This document shows positions 34,115 to 43,821 of a DNA stretch of 64,000 bases, piece by piece. The translations under genes and the position numbers were made by a program. The stretch covers positions 124,001-188,000 of the forward strand of contig JARGOX010000007.1 in the NCBI GenBank assembly GCA_029233925.1, given 5' to 3'. The notes beneath the pieces were generated by a model. The model was not told where the DNA came from, made no database searches, and saw nothing but the letters and a program-made list of their open reading frames with translations. Source of the DNA: Rhizobiaceae bacterium. GTDB lineage: Bacteria > Pseudomonadota > Alphaproteobacteria > Rhizobiales > Rhizobiaceae. Every line of letters starts with the position of its first letter. The stretch's first letter is position 1.

Positions 34115-36886
34115 ATGACGGATATCAGTTTCAGTCTCGATGGAAAAACGGTCAAGGCCTGCGCGGATGAGAGCATCTGGGATGTGGCGAAGCGACAGGG
34201 AACCAAGATTCCGCATCTTTGTCATGTAGACAAGCCCGGATACCGAGCCGACGGCAATTGCCGCGCCTGCATGGTTGAAATCGATGGTGAACGCACCCTG
34301 GCTGCTTCGTGCATCCGCAAACCGCAGGAAGGCATGGTCGTGCAGACCGACTCCAAGCGGGCGGAGAAATCCCGGCAGATGGTTTTTGAATTGCTTGCCA
34401 GCGATATGCGCCCTCGCGAGGAAACACCTGACAATCAGTCGGTCTTCTGGAACTGGGCGGGTTCCATGGGCATTGACGGCTCCAGCCGTTTTCAATCCAA
34501 ATTCGAGCATGAGGGCATGGACCGTGGTCATGACGTTACCAATCCGGCCATTGCTGTCAATCTCGACGCCTGCATCACCTGCGGCGCCTGCGTTCGCGCC
34601 TGCCGCGAGGTTCAGGTCAATGATGTGATCGGCATGGCCGGACGGGGCAGCCATTCGGTGCCGGTTTTCGATATCCATGATCCAATGGGACTTTCGACCT
34701 GTGTGAGTTGCGGCGAATGCGTGCAGGCCTGCCCGACCGGCGCGCTCTATGAGAAGACACTGATGAACGCGGAAAATACCACGCGCGCCATCCAGTCATT
34801 CGACAAGGTCGTCGACAGCGTCTGTCCGTTCTGCGGCGTTGGCTGTCAGACCAGTGTTGCCGTCAAGGACAACCGTATCGTGCAGGTGGATGGACGCAAT
34901 GGTCCGGCCAATGAAAACCGGATGTGCGTCAAGGGACGTTTTGGCTTTGATTATGTGCATTCCCCTGATCGGTTGACCAAGCCGCTGATCCGCCGCGATG
35001 ATGCGCCCAAGGCAGGCGAAATGGATCTGCGTCATGTTGATCCGCTGACGATATACCGGGAAGCCACATGGGAAGAGGCGATGGCGAAGGCGGCGTCCGG
35101 CTTCAAGTCTGTCCTCAAGCGTGACGGCGGCAGCGCGCTGGCCGGGTTCGGTTCGGCCAAGGGGTCCAACGAAGAGGCCTATCTTTTCCAGAAACTGATC
35201 CGCCAGGGCTTTGGTACAAACAATGTGGATCATTGCACGCGGCTTTGTCATGCTTCATCAGTGGCAGCGCTGATGGAAGGTGTTGGCTCGGGCGCTGTAT
35301 CGGCGCCGTTCACCGACGCCATGAAAGCCGATTGCATCATTGTCATCGGTGCACGCCCGACAACCAACCATCCGGTCGCCGCGACCTATCTCAAACAGGC
35401 TGCCAAACTGGGCAAGACGCTGATTGTCATTGATCCAAGGCGGCAGGACCTGATGCGTCATGCGACGCATTCTCTGCAATTTACGCCCGGCTCTGACGTG
35501 GCCATGCTCAATGCATTTCTCAATGTGATCATCACCGAAAATCTCTATGACCAGCAATATGTTCAGGCCAATGTTTCCGGCTTTGCAGCGTTGAAGGAAA
35601 AAGTCAGAGAATTCACGCCGGAGGCAATGGCCGAGGTCTGCGGGATCGATGCGCAAACGCTGCGCACCGTTGCAAGAACCTATGCACAGTCGGAACGGTC
35701 AATCATTTTCTGGGGGATGGGCATTTCGCAGCATACCCATGGAACGGACAATGCGCGCTGCCTGATCGCCATGGCGCTGACAACCGGGCAGGTGGGTCGC
35801 CCCGGCACCGGGCTGCATCCGTTGCGTGGTCAAAACAACGTGCAGGGTGCGTCGGACGCCGGGCTGATCCCGATGTTCATGCCTGACTACAGGTCTGTCG
35901 AAACTGCCAACATCAGGGAAGAGTTTGAAGACCTGTGGGGCCGTCCGCTGGATCCGGTCAAGGGTTTGACGGTTGTCGAGATCATTGACGCAATCCATGC
36001 CGATCAAATCAGGGGCATGTATATCATGGGTGAAAATCCGGCGATGTCGGATCCTGATCAGATCCATGCGCGGGGCGCCCTGGCAAAACTGGAACATCTT
36101 GTGGTTCAGGATATTTTTCTGACGGAAACCGCCTGGCATGCGGATGTGGTCCTGCCGGCATCGGCCCATGCGGAGAAACTTGGCACATTTACCAATACCA
36201 ACCGTCAGGTTCAGATCGGTCGCCCGGCGCTGGATCCTCCGGGCCAGGCCCGTCAGGATTGGGAGCTGATTTGCGAACTGGCCCAAGCGATCGGACTTGA
36301 ATGGAATTATAGCCATATATCCGATGTCTACGCGGAAATGATGGTGGTCATGCCGTCGCTGACGAATATCTCCTTTGATCGCATTGAGCGTGAAGAGTCT
36401 GTGACCTATCCGGCAGACACAGCCGATAAACCTGGCAATGAAGTGCTTTTTGCACAGGGGTTTCCGACGGCGGACCGACGCGGAAAAATCGTGCCGACGG
36501 ATTTGCTGCCGCCCGATGAAGTTCCCGATGCGGATTATCCGCTGGTCCTCACAACCGGGCGGCTCTTGGAGCATTGGCACACGGGCGCGATGACCCGGCG
36601 CTCGGAAGTTCTGGATGCGCTTGAGCCCCAGGGTATTGCTGCGATGAACCCTTACGAAATCGAACGGCAGCGTCTGGTGGCCGGACAGATCGTCTCTGTT
36701 GAAACCCGCAGGGGAACCGTCGATGCCATCCTGCGTGCCGACAGGGAGGTTGCCGATGGCATGATTTTCATGCCCTTCTGCTTCAACGAGAGCCCAGCCA
36801 ACCGCCTGACGAACCCGAAACTCGATCCATTCGGGAAAATCCCGGAATTCAAATATTGCGCGGCGAAAATAGAAGGGCGCGAATAG
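34115..36886 (+). CDS. fdsA: NAD-dependent formate dehydrogenase catalytic alpha subunit (molybdopterin)
   Basis: The 923-residue protein has an N-terminal 2Fe-2S domain (Cys36, Cys49, Cys52, Cys66), a ferredoxin-like region with two 4Fe-4S motifs (CITCGACVRAC near 153 and CVSCGECVQAC near 196), the 4Fe-4S-binding start of the molybdopterin domain (CPFCGVGC near 237) and the catalytic loop HCTRLCHASSV, where Cys378 is the predicted metal ligand followed by His379. The GTGLHPLRGQNNVQG stretch carries the conserved formate-site arginine region. It oxidises formate to CO2. The reading continues through Cys, so selenocysteine is not used. The chaperone genes fdsC/fdhD are not in the window. Formate from THF-linked demethylation is its likely source here. 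Confidence 0.92.
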   Translation: MTDISFSLDGKTVKACADESIWDVAKRQGTKIPHLCHVDKPGYRADGNCRACMVEIDGERTLAASCIRKPQEGMVVQTDSKRAEKSRQMVFELLASDMRPREETPDNQSVFWNWAGSMGIDGSSRFQSKFEHEGMDRGHDVTNPAIAVNLDACITCGACVRACREVQVNDVIGMAGRGSHSVPVFDIHDPMGLSTCVSCGECVQACPTGALYEKTLMNAENTTRAIQSFDKVVDSVCPFCGVGCQTSVAVKDNRIVQVDGRNGPANENRMCVKGRFGFDYVHSPDRLTKPLIRRDDAPKAGEMDLRHVDPLTIYREATWEEAMAKAASGFKSVLKRDGGSALAGFGSAKGSNEEAYLFQKLIRQGFGTNNVDHCTRLCHASSVAALMEGVGSGAVSAPFTDAMKADCIIVIGARPTTNHPVAATYLKQAAKLGKTLIVIDPRRQDLMRHATHSLQFTPGSDVAMLNAFLNVIITENLYDQQYVQANVSGFAALKEKVREFTPEAMAEVCGIDAQTLRTVARTYAQSERSIIFWGMGISQHTHGTDNARCLIAMALTTGQVGRPGTGLHPLRGQNNVQGASDAGLIPMFMPDYRSVETANIREEFEDLWGRPLDPVKGLTVVEIIDAIHADQIRGMYIMGENPAMSDPDQIHARGALAKLEHLVVQDIFLTETAWHADVVLPASAHAEKLGTFTNTNRQVQIGRPALDPPGQARQDWELICELAQAIGLEWNYSHISDVYAEMMVVMPSLTNISFDRIEREESVTYPADTADKPGNEVLFAQGFPTADRRGKIVPTDLLPPDEVPDADYPLVLTTGRLLEHWHTGAMTRRSEVLDALEPQGIAAMNPYEIERQRLVAGQIVSVETRRGTVDAILRADREVADGMIFMPFCFNESPANRLTNPKLDPFGKIPEFKYCAAKIEGRE

Positions 36887-37051
36887 CCGCTCTTCACAGG
36901 CCGTCAGATGTGTACAAACGGATGGTTTTGCCGCCGGTCAGCCTATTTTCGGCAGGCAGTGAAAATTTTGCGGAACCAATTGCCGGTTCAAACATTGATT
37001 TGACATGAAACGCGCAACGACAGTGTTGCGGTCTTATGAAAGGTGAATGAC

Positions 37052-37249
37052 ATGAACTGGGATATTGTTGAAGGCAAATGGAGTCAATTCAAGGGCAAGG
37101 CAAAGGAACAGTGGGGCGAACTCACCAATGACGATCTTGACGTCGTTGCCGGCAAAAAAGATCAGTTGGCCGGCAAGATTCAGGAGCGCTACGGCAAGAC
37201 CAAAGACGAAGCCGAACGCGAAGTCAACAAGTGGTCTGACTCCCTCTGA
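37052..37249 (+). CDS. CsbD-family stress protein
   Basis: The 65-residue protein begins MNWDIVEGKWSQFKGKAKEQWG and continues with the CsbD pattern DDLDVVAGKKDQLAGKIQERYG. CsbD proteins are abundant small, highly charged, stress-induced proteins of unknown mechanism. ATG 37052 is used because it starts the conserved MNWD and AAGG lies nine bases upstream; an in-frame GTG at 37043 adds three residues. It is monocistronic and followed by a strong terminator. Confidence 0.9.
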   Translation: MNWDIVEGKWSQFKGKAKEQWGELTNDDLDVVAGKKDQLAGKIQERYGKTKDEAEREVNKWSDSL

Positions 37250-37269
37250 TTGAACTTGATTGAACGCGA

Positions 37270-37297
37270 AAAACCTGTCCGATTGGGCAGGTTTTTT
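37270..37297 (+). terminator. Rho-independent terminator after the CsbD gene
   Basis: AACCTGTCC and GGGCAGGTT form a nine-pair stem (one G-T) around GATT, followed by TTTTTT and then GCG. The rest of 37298-37569 upstream of the aminotransferase gene shows no gene; it probably holds the aminotransferase promoter. Confidence 0.88.
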
Positions 37298-37569
37298 GCG
37301 TTTGGGGCAATGGGGCTGACAATATGGTTACAGGCTTTGATCGCTGATCGGCCAGAGCGCTTCCAACACCATGCGATTGGTAAGCTGCGCAGCCTGTGAT
37401 ATTTTGCCGCGATAAAATCGGGAAAAATTGCCTTTGATCCCCACAGATACTGAGATTGCGGGCTGGCATTTGGTGCTGAAAACATGTAGCTGTTTAATAA
37501 ATTGAACGCAAATTAAGGCCATGTTTAGCCCGTAAATGGGACCGGCCAACTGCTGAAGGAAATGGTCCA

Positions 37570-38850
37570 TTGGAAAATTCACAGGTATCAGCCCGGAAAG
37601 ATCAGGCAATTGCACGCGGTGTGGGAATGATGACGCAGGTCTATGTGGACCGGGCGGAAAATTCCGAGATATGGGACATTGAGGGACGCAGATTTATCGA
37701 TTTCGCTTCAGGCATTGCTGTGGTGAATACGGGCCACCGCCACCCCAAAGTCATTGAAGCGGTCAAAAACCAGCTCGATCGGTTTACCCATACCTGCCAT
37801 CAGGTTGTCCCCTATGAAAACTATGTCGGTCTTGCCGAGCGGCTGAATGCCATCGTTCCGGGTGATTTCGAAAAGAAGACGGTTTTTGTGACAACGGGCG
37901 CAGAAGCCGTTGAGAATGCCGTCAAGATCGCCCGTGCCGCCACCGGCCGCAACGCGCTGATCTCTTTTTCTGGAGGCTTCCATGGCCGCACGTTCATGGG
38001 GATGTCGCTGACCGGCAAGGTCGCGCCCTACAAGCTTGGTTTCGGTTCCATGTCGGCTGATGTATTCCACGCGCCCTTTCCGGTGCCGCTGCATGGTATA
38101 ACAACCGAGCAGTCGCTTGCCGCGCTGGAAACACTTTTCAAGGCCGATGTCGATCCTTCACGGGTTGCTGGGATCATTGTCGAACCGGTCCAGGGCGAGG
38201 GCGGTTTTTACGATGCGCCGCGCGATTTCATGCGGAAGCTTCGCGCCGTTTGCGACAAACACGGCATCCTCCTCATCGCCGATGAGGTGCAGACTGGATT
38301 TGCCCGTACAGGCAAGATGTTTGCCATGGACCATTATGACGTCGCTGCCGATATCACCACGATGGCAAAGAGCCTTGCAGGTGGATTTCCCCTGGCCGCT
38401 GTCACTGGACGGGCGGAGATCATGGATGCGCCGATGCCTGGCGGTCTTGGCGGCACCTATGGCGGCAACCCTCTGGGGATAGCCGCTGCCCACGCCGTGC
38501 TTGATGTCATTGAAGAAGAGCAGCTTTGTGACCGGGCCAATACATTGGGCTCACACCTCAAGCAGCGCCTTGAAAGCCTGCGTGGGGATATACCGGAGAT
38601 AGTCGATATTCGCGGTCTCGGTTTCATGAATGCAGTTGAGTTCAATCAGCCCGGAACTGATATTCCGAATGCCGATTTCGCCAATGGCGTGCGCGCCAAT
38701 GCCCTGAAACGCGGATTGATCCTTCTGACCTGCGGCGTTTATGGCAATGTCATTCGCTTCCTGGCGCCGATCACTGTTCAGGACAATGTCTTCAGTGAGG
38801 CACTCGATATTCTTGAAGCCTCCATCCGTGCGATGAAGGATGGGAACTAG
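37570..38850 (+). CDS. gabT: Class III aminotransferase, 4-aminobutyrate transaminase type
   Basis: The 426-residue PLP enzyme has the GabT signatures: TTGAEAVENAVKIAR, EPVQGEGGF, IADEVQTGFARTGKMFA and the PLP lysine Lys267 in TMAKSLAGGFP. It would transfer the amino group of GABA or another omega-amino compound to 2-oxoglutarate. It starts with TTG, with GAAGGA about 11 bases upstream. Its end overlaps by 4 bases the end of the convergent XRE-cupin regulator, which is of the type that controls putrescine/GABA genes. The decarboxylase-ligase operon beyond that regulator may feed or use omega-amino products. Confidence 0.87.
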   Translation: MENSQVSARKDQAIARGVGMMTQVYVDRAENSEIWDIEGRRFIDFASGIAVVNTGHRHPKVIEAVKNQLDRFTHTCHQVVPYENYVGLAERLNAIVPGDFEKKTVFVTTGAEAVENAVKIARAATGRNALISFSGGFHGRTFMGMSLTGKVAPYKLGFGSMSADVFHAPFPVPLHGITTEQSLAALETLFKADVDPSRVAGIIVEPVQGEGGFYDAPRDFMRKLRAVCDKHGILLIADEVQTGFARTGKMFAMDHYDVAADITTMAKSLAGGFPLAAVTGRAEIMDAPMPGGLGGTYGGNPLGIAAAHAVLDVIEEEQLCDRANTLGSHLKQRLESLRGDIPEIVDIRGLGFMNAVEFNQPGTDIPNADFANGVRANALKRGLILLTCGVYGNVIRFLAPITVQDNVFSEALDILEASIRAMKDGN

Positions 38851-39419
38851 AAAGTCGGTGGCGTACAGGCACTGACGACGACGCAGGGCGCTTCCCCCAG
38901 GTTTCGAAACCGGTGGGGAATGCGGCTGTCGAATATATAGGCATCGCCCGGGCCCAGCATCTGGGTTTTCTCGCCGACACTGAGCTCTATCTCCCCGGAA
39001 ATGATAATGCCGGCCTCTTCGGCTTCATGGGCATAGAGTTCGGTGCCCGTATCTGCTCCCGGCGCGTAGGTTTCATGCAGCATCTGCAAGGTGTGGCGCG
39101 AAGCGTCGCCCACCTGGCGCAAGGAAAGGAAGGATGCCGCATCATCATCAATGCGGAAAACGCGTACGGGGTTTATTTCCCGCAACTCTGTCGATTTGAA
39201 AAAAACCTTGTCCTGATGCGGGTACTCCATACTGAAGAATTCCGAGAAGGTCATCGGTATGGCGTCCAGTATTCTTTTCAGCGATGCAACGGAGGGATTG
39301 GTCTGGCCCTGCTCAATCATCGAAATCAAGCCATTTGTCACGCCTGATTTTGAAGCCAGCTGCCGCTGGGACAAGCCATTTGCTTTCCGCAGGTATTTCA
39401 GTCTCTCTCCAACTTCCAT
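38847..39419 (-). CDS. XRE-cupin transcriptional regulator (PuuR-like)
   Basis: The 190-residue protein has an N-terminal helix-turn-helix of the Cro/XRE type (about residues 5-62, LKYLRKANGLSQRQLASKSGVTNGLISMIEQG) and a C-terminal cupin domain (about 110-185, with HEAEEAGIIISGEIELSVG). This is the architecture of PuuR and other polyamine or amino-acid pathway repressors. ATG 39419 follows GGAAAG by eight bases; longer versions to 39593 extend into noncoding DNA. It converges with the gabT-like gene and is divergent from the nitrilase-decarboxylase operon, whose upstream region contains an eight-base-arm palindrome. Confidence 0.85.
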   Translation of the reverse strand: MEVGERLKYLRKANGLSQRQLASKSGVTNGLISMIEQGQTNPSVASLKRILDAIPMTFSEFFSMEYPHQDKVFFKSTELREINPVRVFRIDDDAASFLSLRQVGDASRHTLQMLHETYAPGADTGTELYAHEAEEAGIIISGEIELSVGEKTQMLGPGDAYIFDSRIPHRFRNLGEAPCVVVSACTPPTF

Positions 39420-40018
39420 ATCCTGTCTTTCCATTTGGCACAGAAGCAGCGCCGGTGGATGGCTCCAGCGCACTGTGGTTGATTTTCGAGACGTTCCCGT
39501 CGACACACCTAATACAAGAATGCGTTGATGTCTAATTTCAGCCAGAGCGCGTATCTTGATCAATATAATAAACACTGCTAGCATTCCGTGCAAATGATGC
39601 TAATTTGCACCTTTGGAGCCTGCCGTCTTGTGGGGGCAACATCAAACAAGCAACTTCAGGGCATCGTTCGGGAGGACGTATTATAGGATATTGGACAATC
39701 CGCTTGATTGCCCCTTTGATTGCCAAGATGCCAGCGCATCCGTCAAATTCCAGTATCAGAGCCTGGAAAATAACCGGTCGCACAAATAGGGGCTATGCTG
39801 ATTGTGCTGCGCACATGTTGGTTCGTGGGGAATATCTGAAAAAGACCATTGATAGCTGCGTTTGCCTGAATTCGATGACCTTCCAGAACCGGCATGATTT
39901 ACCTTGGGTCGGATCAAACATCTATGGAGCCCGCTTCAAACGGCATATTTGCCAGTTGCTACTTGGTGGCAATGGTCTAGAAAGCGACAAGATCCAACTT
40001 GTTTGAAAGATTGATACG
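39420..40018. promoter_or_regulatory. Divergent control region with GTGCAAAT palindrome
   Basis: This 599-bp stretch has no convincing gene; the 133-codon frame at 39605-40006 has unusual composition, no ribosome site and no motif. A perfect inverted repeat, GTGCAAAT at 39588-39595 and ATTTGCAC at 39603-39610 with a seven-base spacer, lies about 170 bases from the regulator start. It is the best candidate operator for the XRE-cupin protein or another regulator of the operon that starts at 40019. Confidence 0.5.
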
Positions 40019-40984
40019 ATGACACCATTCGCAATAGCCGGCATTCAGATGCATGTGGCCGCTCTCCAATCCAATGTGGAAGGGATGCGGCACCGGCTTG
40101 ATGTGCTGATGGCGCGTTTCCCATGGACGCAAATGGTGTTGTTCAGCGAACTTGCCCCTTTCGGCCCGCTGCATAAATTTGCGCGGCCTTTTGAAAATGA
40201 TGCCATCGCGGTTTTTCGTGAAGATGCCAAACGGCACAATATCTGGCTGATTCCCGGGTCGATGTTCGAACAGGCAGAAAACGGCAAGATCTACAACACA
40301 TCCGTGGTGATCAATCCACAGGGTGAAATCGTTGCCAAATATCGCAAGATGTTTCCCTTCAGGCCCTATGAAATTGAAATCGAGGGTGGGACTGAATTCT
40401 GTGTATTCGATGTACCAGGCATCGGACGGTTTGGTCTGTCGATCTGTTATGACATGTGGATTCCCGAGACCACCCGTCAACTGACCAGCATGGGTGTGGA
40501 GGTGCTGTTGCATCCCGTCCTGACCGGTACAACCGACAGGGACGCGGAAATTGCCATTGCACGTGCAACCGCTGCTCAGTTCCAGTGTTACGTATTCGAT
40601 GTCAATGGATTGTCATCGGGTGGTGTGGGAAGGTCCTGCGTGATCGACCCGTCGGCGACCATTGTCTATCAGGCCGCAGGGCAGGAAGAGATGTTTCCGA
40701 TCGAGATCGATCTGGAGCAGGTTCGCCGTCAACGTGAAACCGGCATGAAGGGACTGGGGCAGGTGCTGAAGAGTTTCCGCGACCGTTCCGCCGAATTTCC
40801 GGTCTACGACCGGAACAGTGGCACGGATGCCTATCTTTATACACTCGGAAAACTTGAAATGCCGCAACAGAACAGCCGGGCCGGATTGAGCACAAGCCAT
40901 ATTGCCGAACCTGCTGCCCTGCTGCCAATTGAACCGGAAATCGGCGGGATTCCGCCAATTGTTGGAAAGACGGTAAGCGGCTGA
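40019..40984 (+). CDS. Carbon-nitrogen hydrolase (nitrilase superfamily)
   Basis: The 321-residue protein has the nitrilase-superfamily catalytic set: Glu44 (LFSELAP), Lys110 (KYRKMFPF) and Cys143 (SICYDMWIPE). Members hydrolyse or transfer at amides, carbamoyl groups or nitriles; the closest-looking types are omega-amidase and N-carbamoylputrescine amidase. After residue 260 there is a C-terminal extension of about 60 residues with no clear homology. It starts the operon with the decarboxylase, ATP-grasp and C45 genes, and could remove an amide or N-acyl group from an agmatine-, carbamoyl- or peptide-like intermediate. The ribosome site is weak. Confidence 0.8.
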   Translation: MTPFAIAGIQMHVAALQSNVEGMRHRLDVLMARFPWTQMVLFSELAPFGPLHKFARPFENDAIAVFREDAKRHNIWLIPGSMFEQAENGKIYNTSVVINPQGEIVAKYRKMFPFRPYEIEIEGGTEFCVFDVPGIGRFGLSICYDMWIPETTRQLTSMGVEVLLHPVLTGTTDRDAEIAIARATAAQFQCYVFDVNGLSSGGVGRSCVIDPSATIVYQAAGQEEMFPIEIDLEQVRRQRETGMKGLGQVLKSFRDRSAEFPVYDRNSGTDAYLYTLGKLEMPQQNSRAGLSTSHIAEPAALLPIEPEIGGIPPIVGKTVSG

Positions 40985-41069
40985 CAGCACAGTAGACCAT
41001 CCGAGCATCTCAGTCTGGATTGATCGCTGATAGTCACCGCTTGCTCTGCAAAGAAAAGGGCGATGACAT

Positions 41070-43808
41070 ATGAAATCGATGAGCGACCATTACAGTGCGG
41101 TGCAATTGCGAACCGACCGCTGGAACGCCCTGCAGCAGGCAACGGCAACATTGGTACGTGAGCCTTCCGGCAGGCCCGCAATCGCAAGTGTCAAACGGAT
41201 TGGCGAGCTCTTCGAGGCGCTTGAAGTCATTGAGCCCTATTGGGCGTTTCCGGGTTTGGCGGCCTTTGATGCAATGCGCCGGCAATTTGAACACAAGAAC
41301 TATGATGATCTGAATTTCTCGGTCCGCCGTGCAACCCGGGCGTTGGCCTCCGGTGCCTACCGGAGGCGCACGATTCCCCTTGATCGTGATGATTCCGAAA
41401 CGGAAGAAAACGAAGATGAGGCCATGCTCTCGCCAGAGGCGAGGGCTCTGAGCAAACCCTATTTTGAAGTATTGATCGTCGATGGTGTTTCCGATCAACA
41501 GGCGCGCTGGATGCGCTCCAATATGCATGACATGCGACGCACCGAGGACGGCTTTATCTATGAGGCCGTCGTCGTTCCCAGCCTGGAAGACGCGCTGATC
41601 GGCATCCTTTTCAATCACAATATCCAGGCCGTGGTTGTCCGGCCGGGTTTGACCCTCAAATCGAAAAATGAATTGCCGATCCTCAAGCGTTATCTCAACC
41701 GTGTGGGCGATGACGAGGATGTTGATGCTCTGAAACCGGAAGAATACGGGCCGGAACTGTGCCGTCTGATTGCAAAAGTACGCCCGGAGCTTGATGCCTA
41801 CCTGATCACCGACAGATCCGTGGAGGACATTGCAGGCATGGATCTCGGCCTGTGCCGCCGTGTCTTCTACAATCAGGAAGATTTTCTGGAATTGCACCTC
41901 AACATTCTCAGAGGGGTTCAGGCGCGCTACAAGACGCCTTTTTTCTCTGCACTGAAGGAATATTCCAAACAGCCCACCGGTGTTTTCCATGCCATGCCGA
42001 TCAGCCGCGGCAAATCCATATCGCGCTCTCACTGGATTCAGGACATGGGTGCGTTCTACGGACCCAATATTTTCCTGGCGGAAACCTCGGCAACCTCGGG
42101 TGGACTGGACAGTCTGCTTGAGCCGCATGGCCCGATCAAGGAAGCCCAGGAACTTGCATCACGGGCCTTCGGGTCCCGGCAGACATTCTTCGCAACCAAT
42201 GGCACATCAACTTGCAACAAGATTGTTGTCCAGGCCCTGGTGCGGCCCGGCGACATCGTGCTGGTCGACCGCGATTGTCACAAGTCCCATCACTATGGAA
42301 TGGTCTTGTCGGGCGCTCAGGTTGTCTATCTTGATAGCTACCCGCTGAATGAGTACTCGATGTATGGCGCTGTGCCGCTGCGGGAGATCAAGCATCAATT
42401 GCTCGCGCTCAAGGCTGCAGGCAAACTGCACCGGGTGCGCATGCTGCTGCTGACCAACTGCACGTTCGACGGTATTGTCTATAATGTCGAACGGATCATG
42501 GAAGAGTGTCTGGCGATCAAGCCTGATCTGGTTTTCCTCTGGGATGAGGCATGGTTTGCATTCGCCCGCTTCGGGCCTACCTATCGCCAGCGCACGGCGA
42601 TGAACGCCGCCGCGAACCTGCGGGCCAAGCTGCGCACCCCCGCAGCAGCGAAAGCCTGGGAGGCGCAATGCGAGAAAATCGATGCGGATGACCATGAGGC
42701 GCTGCTGAACACCCGTCTTGTGCCACCGCCCCATGCCCGTGTCAGGGTCTACGCGACGCAATCGACGCATAAAACGCTGACGTCATTGCGCCAGGGCTCG
42801 ATGATCCACGTCAATGACCAGGACTTCAAGGGCGAGGTGGAGCAGAGTTTCCACGAAGCCTATATGACGCATACGTCCACGTCGCCAAACTATCAGATCA
42901 TCGCCTCGCTTGATGTGGGCAGGCGACAGGTGGAACTGGAAGGTTTCGAATTCGTCCAGCGCCAGGTGGAGGCGGCCATGTCCATGCGACGGGCCATTTC
43001 CACGCATCCGCTTCTTGTCAAATATTTCAAGGTTCTGACGGCCGGCGACATGATCCCCGAATCCTACCGCGAAAGCGGCGTCACTTCCTACTATGACCCT
43101 GATCAGGGCTGGACCGATATCTGGGAGTGCTGGGCCAGAGATGAATTCGTTCTGGATGCGACCCGTGTCACTGTGGCGGTCGGAGATACCGGCTGGGACG
43201 GTGATACGTTCAAAACCCAGATCCTGATGGACAAATACGGTATCCAGATCAACAAGACATCGCGCAACACGGTCCTGTTCATGACCAATATCGGAACCAC
43301 GCGGTCATCGGTTGCCTATCTCATCGAGGTCCTGGTCGAAATCGCCAAGGAGCTTGACGAGCTTTATGACGATGCGTCCCGGATGGAGCGCCTGAGCTTT
43401 GAACGCCGGGTCAAGAACCTGATGGTGGACTTTCCACCGCTGCCGGATTTCAGTCGTTTCCACCCGGCATTCCGTGCCGATGACATAACGCCTGAAGGCG
43501 ATATACGGACGGCATTTTTCCTGAGTTATGACGAAAACAATTGTGATTATCTGGACCTTAATGGAAGTGTGATTGATGCCATAGAAAGCGGACGTGAGGT
43601 TGTCTCTGCGTCCTTCATCATTCCCTATCCGCCAGGGTTTCCGATCCTCGTTCCAGGGCAGGTGGTCAGCCGCGAAATCCTGGCATTCATGAGAGCTTTG
43701 GATGTCAGCGAGATTCACGGATACCGGCCGGATCTGGGCTTGCGTGTCTTTACGGAAGAGGCGCTGCAAAAACTTCTAAAACAAAACGACAAACTTGCTG
43801 CAGAATAA
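41070..43808 (+). CDS. Orn/Lys/Arg-type PLP decarboxylase family protein
   Basis: The 912-residue protein contains the fold-type-I Orn/Lys/Arg decarboxylase major domain with the PLP lysine Lys568 in QSTHKTLTSLRQGSMI, the cofactor-binding stretch FFATNGTSTCNKIVVQAL and the aspartate motif LVFLWDEAWFAF. An N-terminal part of about 280 residues includes a receiver/wing-like segment (FEVLIVDGVSDQQARWM) and an acidic insert (DSETEENEDEA near 103-115). It is longer than inducible Arg or Lys decarboxylases (about 710-760 residues). The C-terminal domain (GREVVSASFIIPYPPGFPILVPGQ) is conserved. AAGGG precedes ATG 41070. It sits 13 bases before an ATP-grasp ligase, suggesting the amine product is conjugated. 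Confidence 0.85.
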   Translation: MKSMSDHYSAVQLRTDRWNALQQATATLVREPSGRPAIASVKRIGELFEALEVIEPYWAFPGLAAFDAMRRQFEHKNYDDLNFSVRRATRALASGAYRRRTIPLDRDDSETEENEDEAMLSPEARALSKPYFEVLIVDGVSDQQARWMRSNMHDMRRTEDGFIYEAVVVPSLEDALIGILFNHNIQAVVVRPGLTLKSKNELPILKRYLNRVGDDEDVDALKPEEYGPELCRLIAKVRPELDAYLITDRSVEDIAGMDLGLCRRVFYNQEDFLELHLNILRGVQARYKTPFFSALKEYSKQPTGVFHAMPISRGKSISRSHWIQDMGAFYGPNIFLAETSATSGGLDSLLEPHGPIKEAQELASRAFGSRQTFFATNGTSTCNKIVVQALVRPGDIVLVDRDCHKSHHYGMVLSGAQVVYLDSYPLNEYSMYGAVPLREIKHQLLALKAAGKLHRVRMLLLTNCTFDGIVYNVERIMEECLAIKPDLVFLWDEAWFAFARFGPTYRQRTAMNAAANLRAKLRTPAAAKAWEAQCEKIDADDHEALLNTRLVPPPHARVRVYATQSTHKTLTSLRQGSMIHVNDQDFKGEVEQSFHEAYMTHTSTSPNYQIIASLDVGRRQVELEGFEFVQRQVEAAMSMRRAISTHPLLVKYFKVLTAGDMIPESYRESGVTSYYDPDQGWTDIWECWARDEFVLDATRVTVAVGDTGWDGDTFKTQILMDKYGIQINKTSRNTVLFMTNIGTTRSSVAYLIEVLVEIAKELDELYDDASRMERLSFERRVKNLMVDFPPLPDFSRFHPAFRADDITPEGDIRTAFFLSYDENNCDYLDLNGSVIDAIESGREVVSASFIIPYPPGFPILVPGQVVSREILAFMRALDVSEIHGYRPDLGLRVFTEEALQKLLKQNDKLAAE

Positions 43809-43821
43809 AAGGGAGAACAAA

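Noticed and set aside
39605-40006. 133-codon frame before the nitrilase gene
   Set aside because: No ribosome site, no motif and an odd composition; it overlaps a perfect palindrome and is better explained as a control region.
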